6,250 nucleotides of DNA, taken from the NCBI GenBank assembly GCA_934515035.1, contig CAKSXP010000110.1, positions 1 to 6,250 on the forward strand, in the 5' to 3' direction. Positions 1 to 5,875 of the stretch are shown here, one piece after another. Below the pieces are notes generated by a model. The model had not been told where the DNA came from and ran no database searches. It worked only from the letters and a program-made list of their open reading frames with translations. The stretch is from an uncultured Oscillospiraceae bacterium. GTDB taxonomy: Bacteria > Bacillota > Clostridia > Oscillospirales > Oscillospiraceae. Made by a program: the position numbers and the translations under genes. Numbering within the stretch: position 1 is the stretch's first letter; each line of letters begins with the position of its first letter.

Positions 1-994
1 AGCCATAGCAGTTCCTGTCATAATTGATATCGACGGCACAGCCCCACGCATGGCGCATCGTATCGCCGGTCCGGAACGCTCCGGCGTCGGATATCGGGAA
101 CTGCTCCGGATCGTTGAATATCTCCGTAAAGATCCTGACGATCTCCTCCGCGACGAGTCTGTGCACGCGCAGCGTCGTTTCGGAGGCCGTCTTGACCCCA
201 GTCTGCGTATTGAGCCGCCACACCGGCACCGTTACGGTAACGATATACTCGCTGACATCGTCCTCCGCCGTGAAATAGCTCTTGTCCGCAGAGCCGAACA
301 GCGCGATATTGCGCTGCTCCTTCGTCATGTCAGCATACTGCTGTGCGAAGGACACGAAGTTATCCGGCTCAGGCTCCTCCGCAACGGGCTTTCGCTCCCC
401 GGCAAAGCCGATGCGGTATATGACGGCTGCGGCCTCCGCGCGGGTCAGCGTGCGCCCTCCCATGAAGCTGCCGTCCTCATATCCGGTTATGACGCCCTTG
501 GCATAGACCTGCGCCACGGCTTCGCGGTATGCTTCCGGAACGGAATTATAGTCCGTTATCACATTTTCCGGAGAGGCAAGCTCGACCTCGCTCTCGCCCA
601 GAGCGCGCAGCATCACGTTGTTGCTCAGTTGGGCCATCTCATACCGCGTGATCTCCCGGTCGAGGGCCTGCGCCGTGTTCGGTATGTCAACGCCGCCCAG
701 ACAGTTTGCGTCATACAACGCGCACCAGTTCGGGCTTGCCCAGTGCGTCCCCACGTTCGTAACGGGCGTCAGTTCCGCGATGACCGCGAGCATCTTGATG
801 AACTGCCCCACCGTTACCGTATCGCCGGAGCGGAAGCTCCCGTCGGGATATCCGTTTATAACGCCGAGCTCGGACAGCGTGCCGACATATCCGCCGTACC
901 ACGCGCCCTCCGGCACATCGCCGTAGGCCGAGGCCGCAAGGCATAATATAATCGAGAATATCAGCAAAAAGGACGCAAAACGCAGTTTTTTCAT
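1..994 (-). CDS. Secreted SLH-domain protein with C-terminal M15C-type peptidase domain (3' end cut by window edge)
   Basis: The first 331 codons of a larger exported protein are visible. Residues 1-23 form a Sec signal peptide: basic MKKLR start, a hydrophobic core, and a likely cleavage at ASA. SLH-type repeats follow at about 26-72, 84-132 (degenerate) and 146-195. The first and third show the typical pattern of a Y/W-rich start, GVI(N/T)GY.DGSF and a T/R-E/G-A/Q helix. A short E/P-rich linker (about 200-211) leads into an M15C-like domain from about 213, ending in HAWGCAVDIN at 315-324. His315 and Asp322 fit the HxxGxAxD zinc-ligand signature of D,D/L,D-carboxypeptidases. The remaining ligands lie beyond the window. 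SLH domains normally bind pyruvylated secondary wall polymer, so the enzyme is probably wall-anchored and trims peptidoglycan. The ATG start is preceded by GGAGGAAT (TCCTCC at 1001-1006). The gene has its own promoter and follows a terminator. Family assignment is firm; substrate specificity is inferred. Confidence 0.86.
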   Translation of the reverse strand, partial: MKKLRFASFLLIFSIILCLAASAYGDVPEGAWYGGYVGTLSELGVINGYPDGSFRSGDTVTVGQFIKMLAVIAELTPVTNVGTHWASPNWCALYDANCLGGVDIPNTAQALDREITRYEMAQLSNNVMLRALGESEVELASPENVITDYNSVPEAYREAVAQVYAKGVITGYEDGSFMGGRTLTRAEAAAVIYRIGFAGERKPVAEEPEPDNFVSFAQQYADMTKEQRNIALFGSADKSYFTAEDDVSEYIVTVTVPVWRLNTQTGVKTASETTLRVHRLVAEEIVRIFTEIFNDPEQFPISDAGAFRTGDTMRHAWGCAVDINYDRNCYG

Positions 995-1018
995 GGCAAT
1001 TCCTCCGTATATGCGCTC

Positions 1019-1047
1019 ATTGTACACCATCACGGGAAAAAACGCAA
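1019..1047 (-). promoter_or_regulatory. Probable sigma-A promoter of the SLH/M15 gene
   Basis: On the minus strand a -35-like TTGCGT (1047-1042) is separated by 17 bases from TACAAT (1024-1019), which matches the -10 consensus at five of six positions. The expected transcription start near 1012 gives a leader of about 18 nt that still contains the GGAGG ribosome site. The element sits between the terminator of the upstream operon and the start codon at 994. The -35 match is only moderate. This is pattern matching without experimental support. Confidence 0.5.
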
Positions 1048-1055
1048 ATACGCGC

Positions 1056-1089
1056 AAAAGAAGAGCGGACGGCCCGGGCCGCCCGCTCT
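1056..1089 (-). terminator. Intrinsic terminator of the VOC-dehydrogenase-kinase operon
   Basis: A GC-rich inverted repeat lies 12 bases beyond the kinase stop codon. The arms 1062-1074 and 1077-1089 pair almost perfectly, with one A/C mismatch at 1069/1082. The repeat is self-complementary through its centre, so the real loop will be about four bases. On the minus strand it is followed by TCTTTT (1061-1056), a modest U tract. The promoter of the next gene starts immediately afterwards, so this marks the operon end. Confidence 0.75.
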
Positions 1090-1101
1090 GTATATCAGGT
1101 T

Positions 1102-2526
1102 TTATTCCGCCATCAGCTTTCTGACGCACTCGGTCAGCGTGTCCTCCGTTCCGACGTTGCCGGGGAAGATGACATATGCGCTGCCGGGAAAGCGGCTGTC
1201 CTCCGGCGCGCGCCAGACGGGTATGCCGGCGCTGATCTGTCCGATGACCATCGCCCGGCGGATGCCGAGCGCCGTCGTTGCAACGTCGCTGGAGGTGATG
1301 CCGCCCTTTGCGATTATGAAGGCGGGCGGCTCCGTCAGCGTCGAAACGACCGCCGTCAGCGCAGAGGATATCGCGACCGACACGCGCAGCTGCTCCTCCT
1401 TGTCTCCGGGCGGATCATACCGCTCGCGCCGGGTGCAGACGGCAACGCTCTCGCCCCTGCGCAGAAGCTCGCCCGCAAGTCCGGCGACGCGCGCCGTCTC
1501 GCCCTCCAGTCCGCCGGGGACGGCGGCCAGATGCTGGTCGAACTCCACAAATGTCACGGGAAGGCCGGAATTTTTAAGGTTTTCGAGCTGTCCGGTCGTC
1601 CTCGCTGTGTGCGATCCCGCGATTATGAGCCCGCCGCCCCTGCGGTCGACAAGCTCATCATGGCTCAGCAGCGGCCTGTCCGGAATGCCGCCGAGCACCT
1701 TGGGCACAGCTGCGGCGGAGCGGAACATGAAGCCCCGGCCCGCTGCCGCCGCCGTATTCAGCGTCTCGGCAAACACGCGCAGATCAGCATAGCTCGCGCA
1801 GTTGACGACGACCTTTCCGAAGTCCCTCACCTGCATGAGCTTTTCGGCTATGCCCGCGGTATCGCAGGCGCGCTCCTCCCCGATCGAAATGCAGAGAACA
1901 TCGCCGGCCTTTACCGCGCCGCCGCTCTTTTCCTCGCACCACTCGCGCATATCGGAGCTTTTATAGCCAAAGGTCCTATCCCGCGCAAATTCCGTTTCGC
2001 CCGCGGGAACGAGCTCATTTCCCTCTCTGACATAGTGCACGTTTCCGACGGTATAGCGCCCGCCCTCCGGGAAGAAGGGACAGATCACCTCCGCGTCGAA
2101 GCGCTTGTCCGACAGGGCCTCTATCGTCTCGCGCAGAACGCGCGTCTCAAGCGGATAGTGGCCGCGGAGAGTTGAGTCACTGCGGCTGATGAGCACATAA
2201 TCAAGGCCCGTTTTCTTTGACGCGGCAACGATATTCTCCGCTATCGTCCTGTGCACCGGCTCCGTCTCGGCCGCGGTCAGTCCGCGCGAATTGGTCAGCA
2301 CATAGAACATCGGGTGCTCCGCGTCGCGGAAGGCCCGCTCTATCGTATCCGCTTCCCAGTCGGTATACACCGGCGTGTCGCAGACGGTCTGCGTGCCGGT
2401 CGGATCGTCGTCGAGAACGATTATCTTTTTTCCGCTCTTCGACAGTCCGTCGGTGCACTCAAGGTATTTTTCCGGTATCGCGGGCAGCTTTTCAAGCTCG
2501 GAAAACGGGATACGTCCAACGCTCAT
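1102..2526 (-). CDS. Four-carbon acid sugar kinase family protein (DUF1537; OtnK/DtnK-like)
   Basis: This 474-residue protein is full length for the DUF1537 family, cytosolic kinases that phosphorylate four-carbon sugar acids such as 3-oxo-tetronate, D-threonate or D-erythronate with ATP. The N-terminal substrate domain shows LDDDPTGTQT (38-47), FYVLTNSR (74-81) and SRSDSTLRGHYP (114-125). The C-terminal nucleotide domain shows GSHTARTTGQ (304-313), AKGGITSSDVA (406-416), GQISAGIPVWR (429-439) and FPGNVGTEDTL (454-464). The start codon overlaps the dehydrogenase stop in ATGA (2523-2526), and GGAGGG lies 8 bases upstream inside that gene, so translation is probably coupled. The dehydrogenase partner favours an OtnK-type reaction on an oxidised (keto) acid. 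No class II aldolase follows, because a terminator comes directly after the stop. Family certain; exact substrate (otnK, ltnK, denK, dtnK) not decidable here. Confidence 0.93.
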   Translation of the reverse strand: MSVGRIPFSELEKLPAIPEKYLECTDGLSKSGKKIIVLDDDPTGTQTVCDTPVYTDWEADTIERAFRDAEHPMFYVLTNSRGLTAAETEPVHRTIAENIVAASKKTGLDYVLISRSDSTLRGHYPLETRVLRETIEALSDKRFDAEVICPFFPEGGRYTVGNVHYVREGNELVPAGETEFARDRTFGYKSSDMREWCEEKSGGAVKAGDVLCISIGEERACDTAGIAEKLMQVRDFGKVVVNCASYADLRVFAETLNTAAAAGRGFMFRSAAAVPKVLGGIPDRPLLSHDELVDRRGGGLIIAGSHTARTTGQLENLKNSGLPVTFVEFDQHLAAVPGGLEGETARVAGLAGELLRRGESVAVCTRRERYDPPGDKEEQLRVSVAISSALTAVVSTLTEPPAFIIAKGGITSSDVATTALGIRRAMVIGQISAGIPVWRAPEDSRFPGSAYVIFPGNVGTEDTLTECVRKLMAE

Positions 2527-3428
2527 TCCGCCGTCCCTCCGCGCTTTACCTCAACATCCGCCAGACGCTCGAAATATTTGACGATGGATGCGTGGTCCTC
2601 GTCCATCTGTCCGGCCACCTTCAGAGACTGCATTATCTCGTAGAGCTGGGCCGACAGCGGAGCGGGAACATCCAGCTCGTGCGCGGCGGAAAGAACGTTG
2701 CCGATATCCTTTCGGTTTATCGATATCTTGCCGCCGGGTGCAAAATCGCGGTCCATTATCTTGGGTATCTTCGCATCCAGCACAGCGCTGGCTGCAAGGC
2801 CGCCGCGTATCGCCTGCCAGACCTTTTCCGGGTCTGCTCCGGCCTTTGCCGCGAGCACAAAGCCCTCCGACACGGCCGCGATCGTCAGGTTTACTATCAC
2901 CTGGTTGGTCAGCTTTGCGACAGAGCCGCTGCCGCTGCCGCCAACGAGCGTCGCGGAAGAACCCATGACCTCAAAATACGGCCGGGCCCTCTCAAAGCTC
3001 TCCCTCTCGCCTCCGGCCATGAACGCCAGGGTCCCGTCGATCGCGCCGGGCTCGCCGCCGCTGACAGGGCTGTCAAGGAAGGAAACGCCGAGCTTTGCAA
3101 GCCTTTCGCTGCACTCGCGGGACTCGCCGGGGGTAACGCTGCTCATGTCTATGACCAGCGAACCGGCCCGGAGCGTGGAGGCCGCTCCGCTCTCGGAAAA
3201 CAAAACGCTCTTGACGATGGCTCCGGTGGGCAGGATCGTAAAGATGATATCGCATTTTTCACCTATCTCGGCAGCCGAGGCATACTTTGCGCCCGGAAAC
3301 TCGTCCGTTACGGCCGCGACGGCGGCCCCGCTCACGTCGTTTACGAGAAGCTCATATCCGGCGCGAAGCAGGTTCTTTGCCATCGGCCGTCCCATGATTC
3401 CAAGACCGATAAATCCAAGTTTTTCCAC
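2523..3428 (-). CDS. NAD(P)-dependent beta-hydroxyacid dehydrogenase (GarR / LtnD / 3-hydroxyisobutyrate dehydrogenase family)
   Basis: This cytosolic oxidoreductase of 301 residues has the usual length of the 6-phosphogluconate-dehydrogenase-like beta-HAD family. The Rossmann loop GLGIMG is at 8-13. The end of the second strand carries Asp31, which by family rules leans towards NAD(H). The substrate loop DSPVSGGEPGA spans 119-129 with Ser123. The catalytic lysine is Lys172 in AKLTNQ, with Asn175 nearby, and the C-terminal KD pair is at 240-241. Members oxidise or reduce 2- or 3-hydroxy acids: tartronate semialdehyde, 3-hydroxyisobutyrate, L-threonate. Next to a DUF1537 kinase, the best reading is a tetronate-type dehydrogenase making the keto acid that the kinase phosphorylates. 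The start is GTG, chosen because GGAGG lies 9 bases upstream and the glycine loop follows at the normal distance. The gene starts 2 bases after the VOC stop and overlaps the kinase start by 4 bases. Exact substrate unknown. Confidence 0.9.
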   Translation of the reverse strand: MEKLGFIGLGIMGRPMAKNLLRAGYELLVNDVSGAAVAAVTDEFPGAKYASAAEIGEKCDIIFTILPTGAIVKSVLFSESGAASTLRAGSLVIDMSSVTPGESRECSERLAKLGVSFLDSPVSGGEPGAIDGTLAFMAGGERESFERARPYFEVMGSSATLVGGSGSGSVAKLTNQVIVNLTIAAVSEGFVLAAKAGADPEKVWQAIRGGLAASAVLDAKIPKIMDRDFAPGGKISINRKDIGNVLSAAHELDVPAPLSAQLYEIMQSLKVAGQMDEDHASIVKYFERLADVEVKRGGTAE

Positions 3429-3429
3429 T

Positions 3430-4515
3430 TTATTTGACCTCCAGCTTCAGATCGAGTCCAGTGGGATAGGTCTCGATCTCTATCTCGGGCGGAACAAACG
3501 GGTCGGGGCGCTTGTGCGTCTCGAAGAAAATGCCCAGAGTTTCGTGGAAGCACATATTGCAGGTCTCGGTAACATCGATATTGCAGGTCCAGCAGTCGTC
3601 GTTTCCGGCCTTTGCCATGCGGTCAACGCAGTCCTCATAGCTCTGGAGCTGGGTCAGCGAGACATGGTGTATGTCGGGGCCGTGCTTTTTGAAGTGTTCC
3701 TCGTGTCCGGAGCCGTGCTTCACGGTCTGGAGCATCTCAAGCTGGACGTTGAGAAGGTTGCACAGCGCGCCGTGCAGAGAATAATCCTCGGTCTTTTCGC
3801 CGTTTCTGCGGCAGTTATCGAGAGAGGCGTGGTTATCGCCGCGTCCGGTATCTCCGAAGTCCATGATTATCCACGGTCCGATGCCGTAATCGTCGTTGAG
3901 CCTGTGTATGGCCTCGTCCATGTCCTCGACAACGATGCCGAGCTGGTTGAACTCGGAGAACATGGGCGTTACGCCCTCGGGCATGACGCCGCCCTCGGGA
4001 TAGTATTCATCCTCGATGTCTGGCATCTGGAAATCCTCGGGGCGCTTGTGCAGCTCAAGATAGGAACCTATCACGTCGCGGTGGTCGGAAAAAACGCAGG
4101 TCTCAATGGTATCGACGGTCGCGATCTGGCTGATCTCGTGCCCGGTCGCCTCGATGCGGGCTATCGCCTCGTCAAAGGGAACATGGCTGATGGACAGATG
4201 CTGCACTCCGGGGCCGTGCTCCCGCAGATATTCGGCGAAGATGCTCTCCCCGGTCAGCGGCTGTATGAGTTCGAGCTCAACGCCGCTCTCGGGCAGCATG
4301 CAGAGTCCCACGATTATCGAATATGTACCCGTGTCGCGTCCATGGAGCTTCACGTTCTCAATGGAGACGGTGTTTGCGTTTCCGTCGCCGGCGTCGCCGA
4401 AGCGCATGATCTTGAACGGGCCGATGCCGTATCCGATGAAGAGATCCATAGCCTTATACAGGTCCTCAACAACAAAGCATATCTGCTCAAGCTTGTTAAA
4501 CAGGGGTTCGCTCAT
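3430..4515 (-). CDS. Tandem-domain VOC (glyoxalase/bleomycin-resistance fold) protein
   Basis: This 361-residue cytosolic protein has two homologous VOC halves, about 6-160 and 186-338. Each begins like (L/F)xQ(I/L)xxVVED, contains a GIGP(F/W) segment, and ends in (Y/F)(L/F)E(L/T)HKRP. The fold is used by methylmalonyl-CoA epimerase, glyoxalase I and dioxygenases, usually with a metal held by His, Gln/Glu, His and Glu. Visible counterparts are His106 and Glu154 in half 1 and His284 and Glu332 in half 2. The usual first His is Gln in both halves (Gln11, Gln191). Half 2 also has CxxC-x7-CxxC at 308-322, where half 1 has a single matching Cys140. The ATG has AAGGAG upstream (about 4524-4530). 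It is the first gene of an operon with the dehydrogenase and kinase, suggesting an isomerase, epimerase or related role on their substrate. That role is inference; fold and duplication are clear. Confidence 0.88.
   Translation of the reverse strand: MSEPLFNKLEQICFVVEDLYKAMDLFIGYGIGPFKIMRFGDAGDGNANTVSIENVKLHGRDTGTYSIIVGLCMLPESGVELELIQPLTGESIFAEYLREHGPGVQHLSISHVPFDEAIARIEATGHEISQIATVDTIETCVFSDHRDVIGSYLELHKRPEDFQMPDIEDEYYPEGGVMPEGVTPMFSEFNQLGIVVEDMDEAIHRLNDDYGIGPWIIMDFGDTGRGDNHASLDNCRRNGEKTEDYSLHGALCNLLNVQLEMLQTVKHGSGHEEHFKKHGPDIHHVSLTQLQSYEDCVDRMAKAGNDDCWTCNIDVTETCNMCFHETLGIFFETHKRPDPFVPPEIEIETYPTGLDLKLEVK
3438..3442 (-). promoter_or_regulatory. Ribosome binding site fixing the GTG start of the dehydrogenase
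   Basis: On the minus strand GGAGG (3442-3438) sits 9 bases before GTG at 3428-3426. It is embedded in the last codons (Glu-Val-Lys) of the VOC gene. No in-frame ATG lies at the correct distance from the GxGxxG loop, so this site decides the start. Its location suggests reinitiation by ribosomes finishing the VOC gene. Confidence 0.75.
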
Positions 4516-4534
4516 ATCAAATTTCTCCTTTTAG

Positions 4535-4549
4535 TTCAGTATATCTGAA
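4535..4549. repeat. 15-bp palindrome in front of the VOC operon, possible operator
   Basis: TTCAG-TATAT-CTGAA is a perfect 5-bp inverted repeat around a 5-bp AT spacer, 20 bases before the VOC start codon. Read on the minus strand it contains TATACT (4543-4538), which looks like a -10 hexamer, so a repressor bound here could block the promoter. No regulator gene is present in the window, and a repeat this short can occur by chance. Confidence 0.35.
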
Positions 4550-4577
4550 GTTTATCATGCTTTTCGGGCAATAACAA
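4538..4577 (-). promoter_or_regulatory. Promoter region of the VOC-dehydrogenase-kinase operon (weakly defined)
   Basis: A promoter is expected between the terminator of the NTF2-like gene (ending at 4659) and the VOC start at 4515. Two minus-strand -10 candidates exist: TATACT (4543-4538), with no good -35 at 16-18 bases, and GATAAA (4556-4551), with TTGTTA (4577-4572) only 15 bases upstream. Neither is convincing alone. The AT-rich character and the palindrome at 4535-4549 mark this as the control region, possibly needing an activator. The rest of the 4516-4658 gap shows nothing further. Confidence 0.3.
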
Positions 4578-4658
4578 GAAGGATATTCATATGATTCTCT
4601 GGTAAATGCCATCGTCCTGCATAGACAGGCGCTTTTTCCAGCTAAAATGGCCGCGGGC

Positions 4659-4694
4659 AAAAAAACGCTCCCGTGCATCAAATGCACGGGAGCG
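4659..4694 (-). terminator. Strong intrinsic terminator after the NTF2-like gene
   Basis: A perfect 13-bp stem (4666-4678 paired with 4682-4694, CGCTCCCGTGCAT and its complement) closes a three-base loop. On the minus strand it is followed by seven T residues (4665-4659). It begins 17 bases beyond the stop codon of the NTF2-like gene. It separates that gene from the VOC operon, so the two are probably transcribed independently. Confidence 0.93.
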
Positions 4695-4710
4695 GAGCTT
4701 ATTCAGGCTA

Positions 4711-5484
4711 TCAGCCGGGGTACACGTAGTTTTCGGGGGCTCCGACCATGGAACGGGTGCCCTCGAAGGTGGCATACGGCTCGGGGGGCGCAGGCCACAT
4801 TTTCATTGCGCGGTCGGGAGCATACTCCTCCATAAAGGTGGTCGGGAAGTCGGCCTTTCCTGCGGCGCTGACAAAGCCCTGTGCATCCTCGTCGGTCTCC
4901 GCCTTTTCCTCGAAAAGCTTCAGGCGGCGGTCACACGGCTCGGTCTCCGTCCAGGGGGTGTCAAAGTCTGTGCGGAAGGTGCCAAACATCTGGAAGTGCC
5001 AGATCTTCCACTCGCCGTTGACGCACTTGAAGTCCATCGCATAGCGGCCCCACATCCACTGGGCACAGGGTTTTCCGGTTTCGGGGTCAATGCCGGTCTC
5101 ATGGCCCGGGCTTATCCAGACAGCCTTTGCGGTCTGAAGGTCGTCCGCGACCTCAATGACGGGAGTGGTCAGCGTATGCTCCGCCATGAAGCCGAGGCGG
5201 TTGCCCTCTCCCGCGTTATGTCCGAGATGATATACACGGTAGGCGGCGTCGGGTCCGACGTATTTTCCGTTGGGGCCGATCTCTATCGACAGATCGGGAT
5301 CTCCGACCGCGAAGCACTCCATGCACTCGGTGTGTCTGCCGCCGGTGTGCATGTATGCATAGCGGCCCATGCAGTTCTGTATCTGAGAGCGGGCCTTTTC
5401 CTTTGCCAGATCCAGCTCAAGACGAGCTATCCTCGCTTCGTACTTTTCCTCAAACTCCTTGAGTTTTGCTTCTATGTCTGTCAT
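4711..5484 (-). CDS. SnoaL-like / NTF2-like family protein with N-terminal coiled coil
   Basis: This soluble protein has 257 residues and no signal peptide. Residues 1-33 are a charged, heptad-like helix probably forming a coiled coil. About 34-172 resembles the SnoaL/NTF2 alpha+beta barrel: an IQNCMGRYAY helix, a central H103-TLTTPVI strand, then GRYAMDFKCVNGEWKIWHFQMFG (broken here only for description) as the final strand pair around 146-168. A proline- and aromatic-rich tail of about 85 residues follows, longer than a minimal NTF2 fold. The layout of coiled coil plus barrel recalls BaiE-type dehydratases. Tyr42 and His103 lie near their Tyr and His positions, but the catalytic Asp equivalent seems absent. 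The start is supported by AAAGGA 10 bases upstream. The gene has its own promoter and terminator. Ligand and reaction are unknown; dehydratase, isomerase or binding protein are all possible. Confidence 0.78.
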   Translation of the reverse strand: MTDIEAKLKEFEEKYEARIARLELDLAKEKARSQIQNCMGRYAYMHTGGRHTECMECFAVGDPDLSIEIGPNGKYVGPDAAYRVYHLGHNAGEGNRLGFMAEHTLTTPVIEVADDLQTAKAVWISPGHETGIDPETGKPCAQWMWGRYAMDFKCVNGEWKIWHFQMFGTFRTDFDTPWTETEPCDRRLKLFEEKAETDEDAQGFVSAAGKADFPTTFMEEYAPDRAMKMWPAPPEPYATFEGTRSMVGAPENYVYPG

Positions 5485-5533
5485 GCCGTATCATCCTTTC
5501 GCCTTTTGTGATATGTATACGAAATACAGGATG

Positions 5534-5562
5534 ATTTTACTACATTTTTTGTATATATGCAA
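5534..5562 (-). promoter_or_regulatory. Probable sigma-A promoter of the NTF2-like gene
   Basis: Minus-strand TTGCAT (5562-5557) and TAAAAT (5539-5534, five of six to consensus) are separated by exactly 17 bases. The spacer is AT-rich with an A6 tract. Transcription would start near 5527, giving a leader of about 43 nt that includes the ribosome site. The -35 begins TTGC as in the SLH-gene promoter at 1042-1047. Confidence 0.6.
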
Positions 5563-5593
5563 TGCAATTAGCGCATGGCCTTATTCATGCGGC

Positions 5594-5619
5594 AGACGGA
5601 TCGTGTCTCATGTCCGTCT
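5594..5619. repeat. Small inverted repeat between the small-gene terminator and the NTF2 promoter
   Basis: AGACGGA (5594-5600) and TCCGTCT (5613-5619) form a 7-bp stem with a 12-base loop. It lies in the otherwise empty stretch 5563-5637. It has no T tract of terminator quality in the direction of transcription, and its location upstream of the promoter -35 could suit a regulator site. No function can be assigned. Confidence 0.3.
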
Positions 5620-5637
5620 TTCCCCTTCTTTAAATTG

Positions 5638-5674
5638 TTAAGCGGAGCGGTCTCCCCCTGACCGCTCCGTTTAA
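5638..5674 (-). terminator. Hairpin terminator after the 50-codon gene, probably bidirectional
   Basis: Arms 5643-5652 and 5660-5669 (CGGAGCGGTC and its complement) pair perfectly around a 7-base loop. The stem extends through one G/T wobble to TTAA/TTAA flanks, giving about 15 pairs over 5638-5674. It lies 36 bases beyond the small-gene stop. The minus-strand U tract (CAATTT) is weak and the plus-strand side is slightly more T-rich, so efficiency is uncertain. Confidence 0.6.
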
Positions 5675-5709
5675 TTTGCCCTGGGATCACTCTTCGATCC
5701 TTCGTTTTT

Positions 5710-5862
5710 TCATTCTGTTGTTTCCTCAGACCCGGACTCCATAACCAGCTCCTCCGCCGATTGCTGCGCCAGCATAAGCGTCTCGTGAAGATGCAGAAGC
5801 GCTCTGTCCACGTCGGTTATGGCATTAAAAAGCAATGTGTACTCACGTGGTATATTTTTCAT
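5710..5862 (-). CDS. Small 50-residue protein of unknown function
   Basis: I do not recognise a named family. The protein begins MKNIPREYTLL, then forms what looks like one long amphipathic helix (about 7-42, with Leu/Ile/Ala at heptad-like spacing and a QQSAEEL segment). It ends in an acidic tail, MESGSEETTE. It has no Cys, no signal peptide and no membrane segment, so a small cytosolic coiled-coil or adaptor protein is plausible. The ATG at 5862-5860 is chosen because AAAGGA (5875-5870) lies 7 bases upstream. An in-frame extension to a TTG at 5940 would begin inside a hairpin with no ribosome site. The gene is a separate unit: extended -10 promoter, structured leader, and hairpin terminator downstream. 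Coding status rests on the ribosome site, a plausible protein sequence and the gene architecture, so it remains moderate. Confidence 0.6.
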   Translation of the reverse strand: MKNIPREYTLLFNAITDVDRALLHLHETLMLAQQSAEELVMESGSEETTE

Positions 5863-5869
5863 TTTCTGA

Positions 5870-5875
5870 TCCTTT
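5870..5875 (-). promoter_or_regulatory. Ribosome binding site of the 50-codon gene, abutting a leader stem
   Basis: Minus-strand AAAGGA (5875-5870) is 7 bases before the ATG at 5862. It begins at the very next base after the 3' arm of the outer leader stem (CCCGAACAG, 5884-5876), so folding of the leader would place it directly beside a helix. This decides the start codon and hints at RNA-level control. Confidence 0.65.

Noticed and set aside
50..946. 298-codon plus-strand open frame
   Set aside because: It is the shadow of the SLH/M15 gene, whose minus-strand frame has a signal peptide, SLH repeats and zinc-ligand motif.
1531..2175. 214-codon plus-strand open frame inside the kinase gene
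   Set aside because: It is antisense to the conserved DUF1537 kinase and has no domain or ribosome site.
2217..3437. 406-codon plus-strand open frame over the dehydrogenase and the kinase 5' end
   Set aside because: Its composition is Arg/Ala/Pro-rich and low-complexity, it has no motif, and it is fully antisense to real genes.
2698..4548. 616-codon plus-strand open frame across the VOC and dehydrogenase genes
   Set aside because: It is antisense to two genes with clear family motifs, has no ribosome site or recognisable domain, and changes character where the underlying genes change. Long antisense frames are expected in GC-rich genes.
5684..5709. Weak hairpin GGATC-N7-GATCC followed on the plus strand by six T residues
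   Set aside because: The stem is only 5 bp and no plus-strand gene precedes it, so a plus-strand terminator has nothing to terminate.
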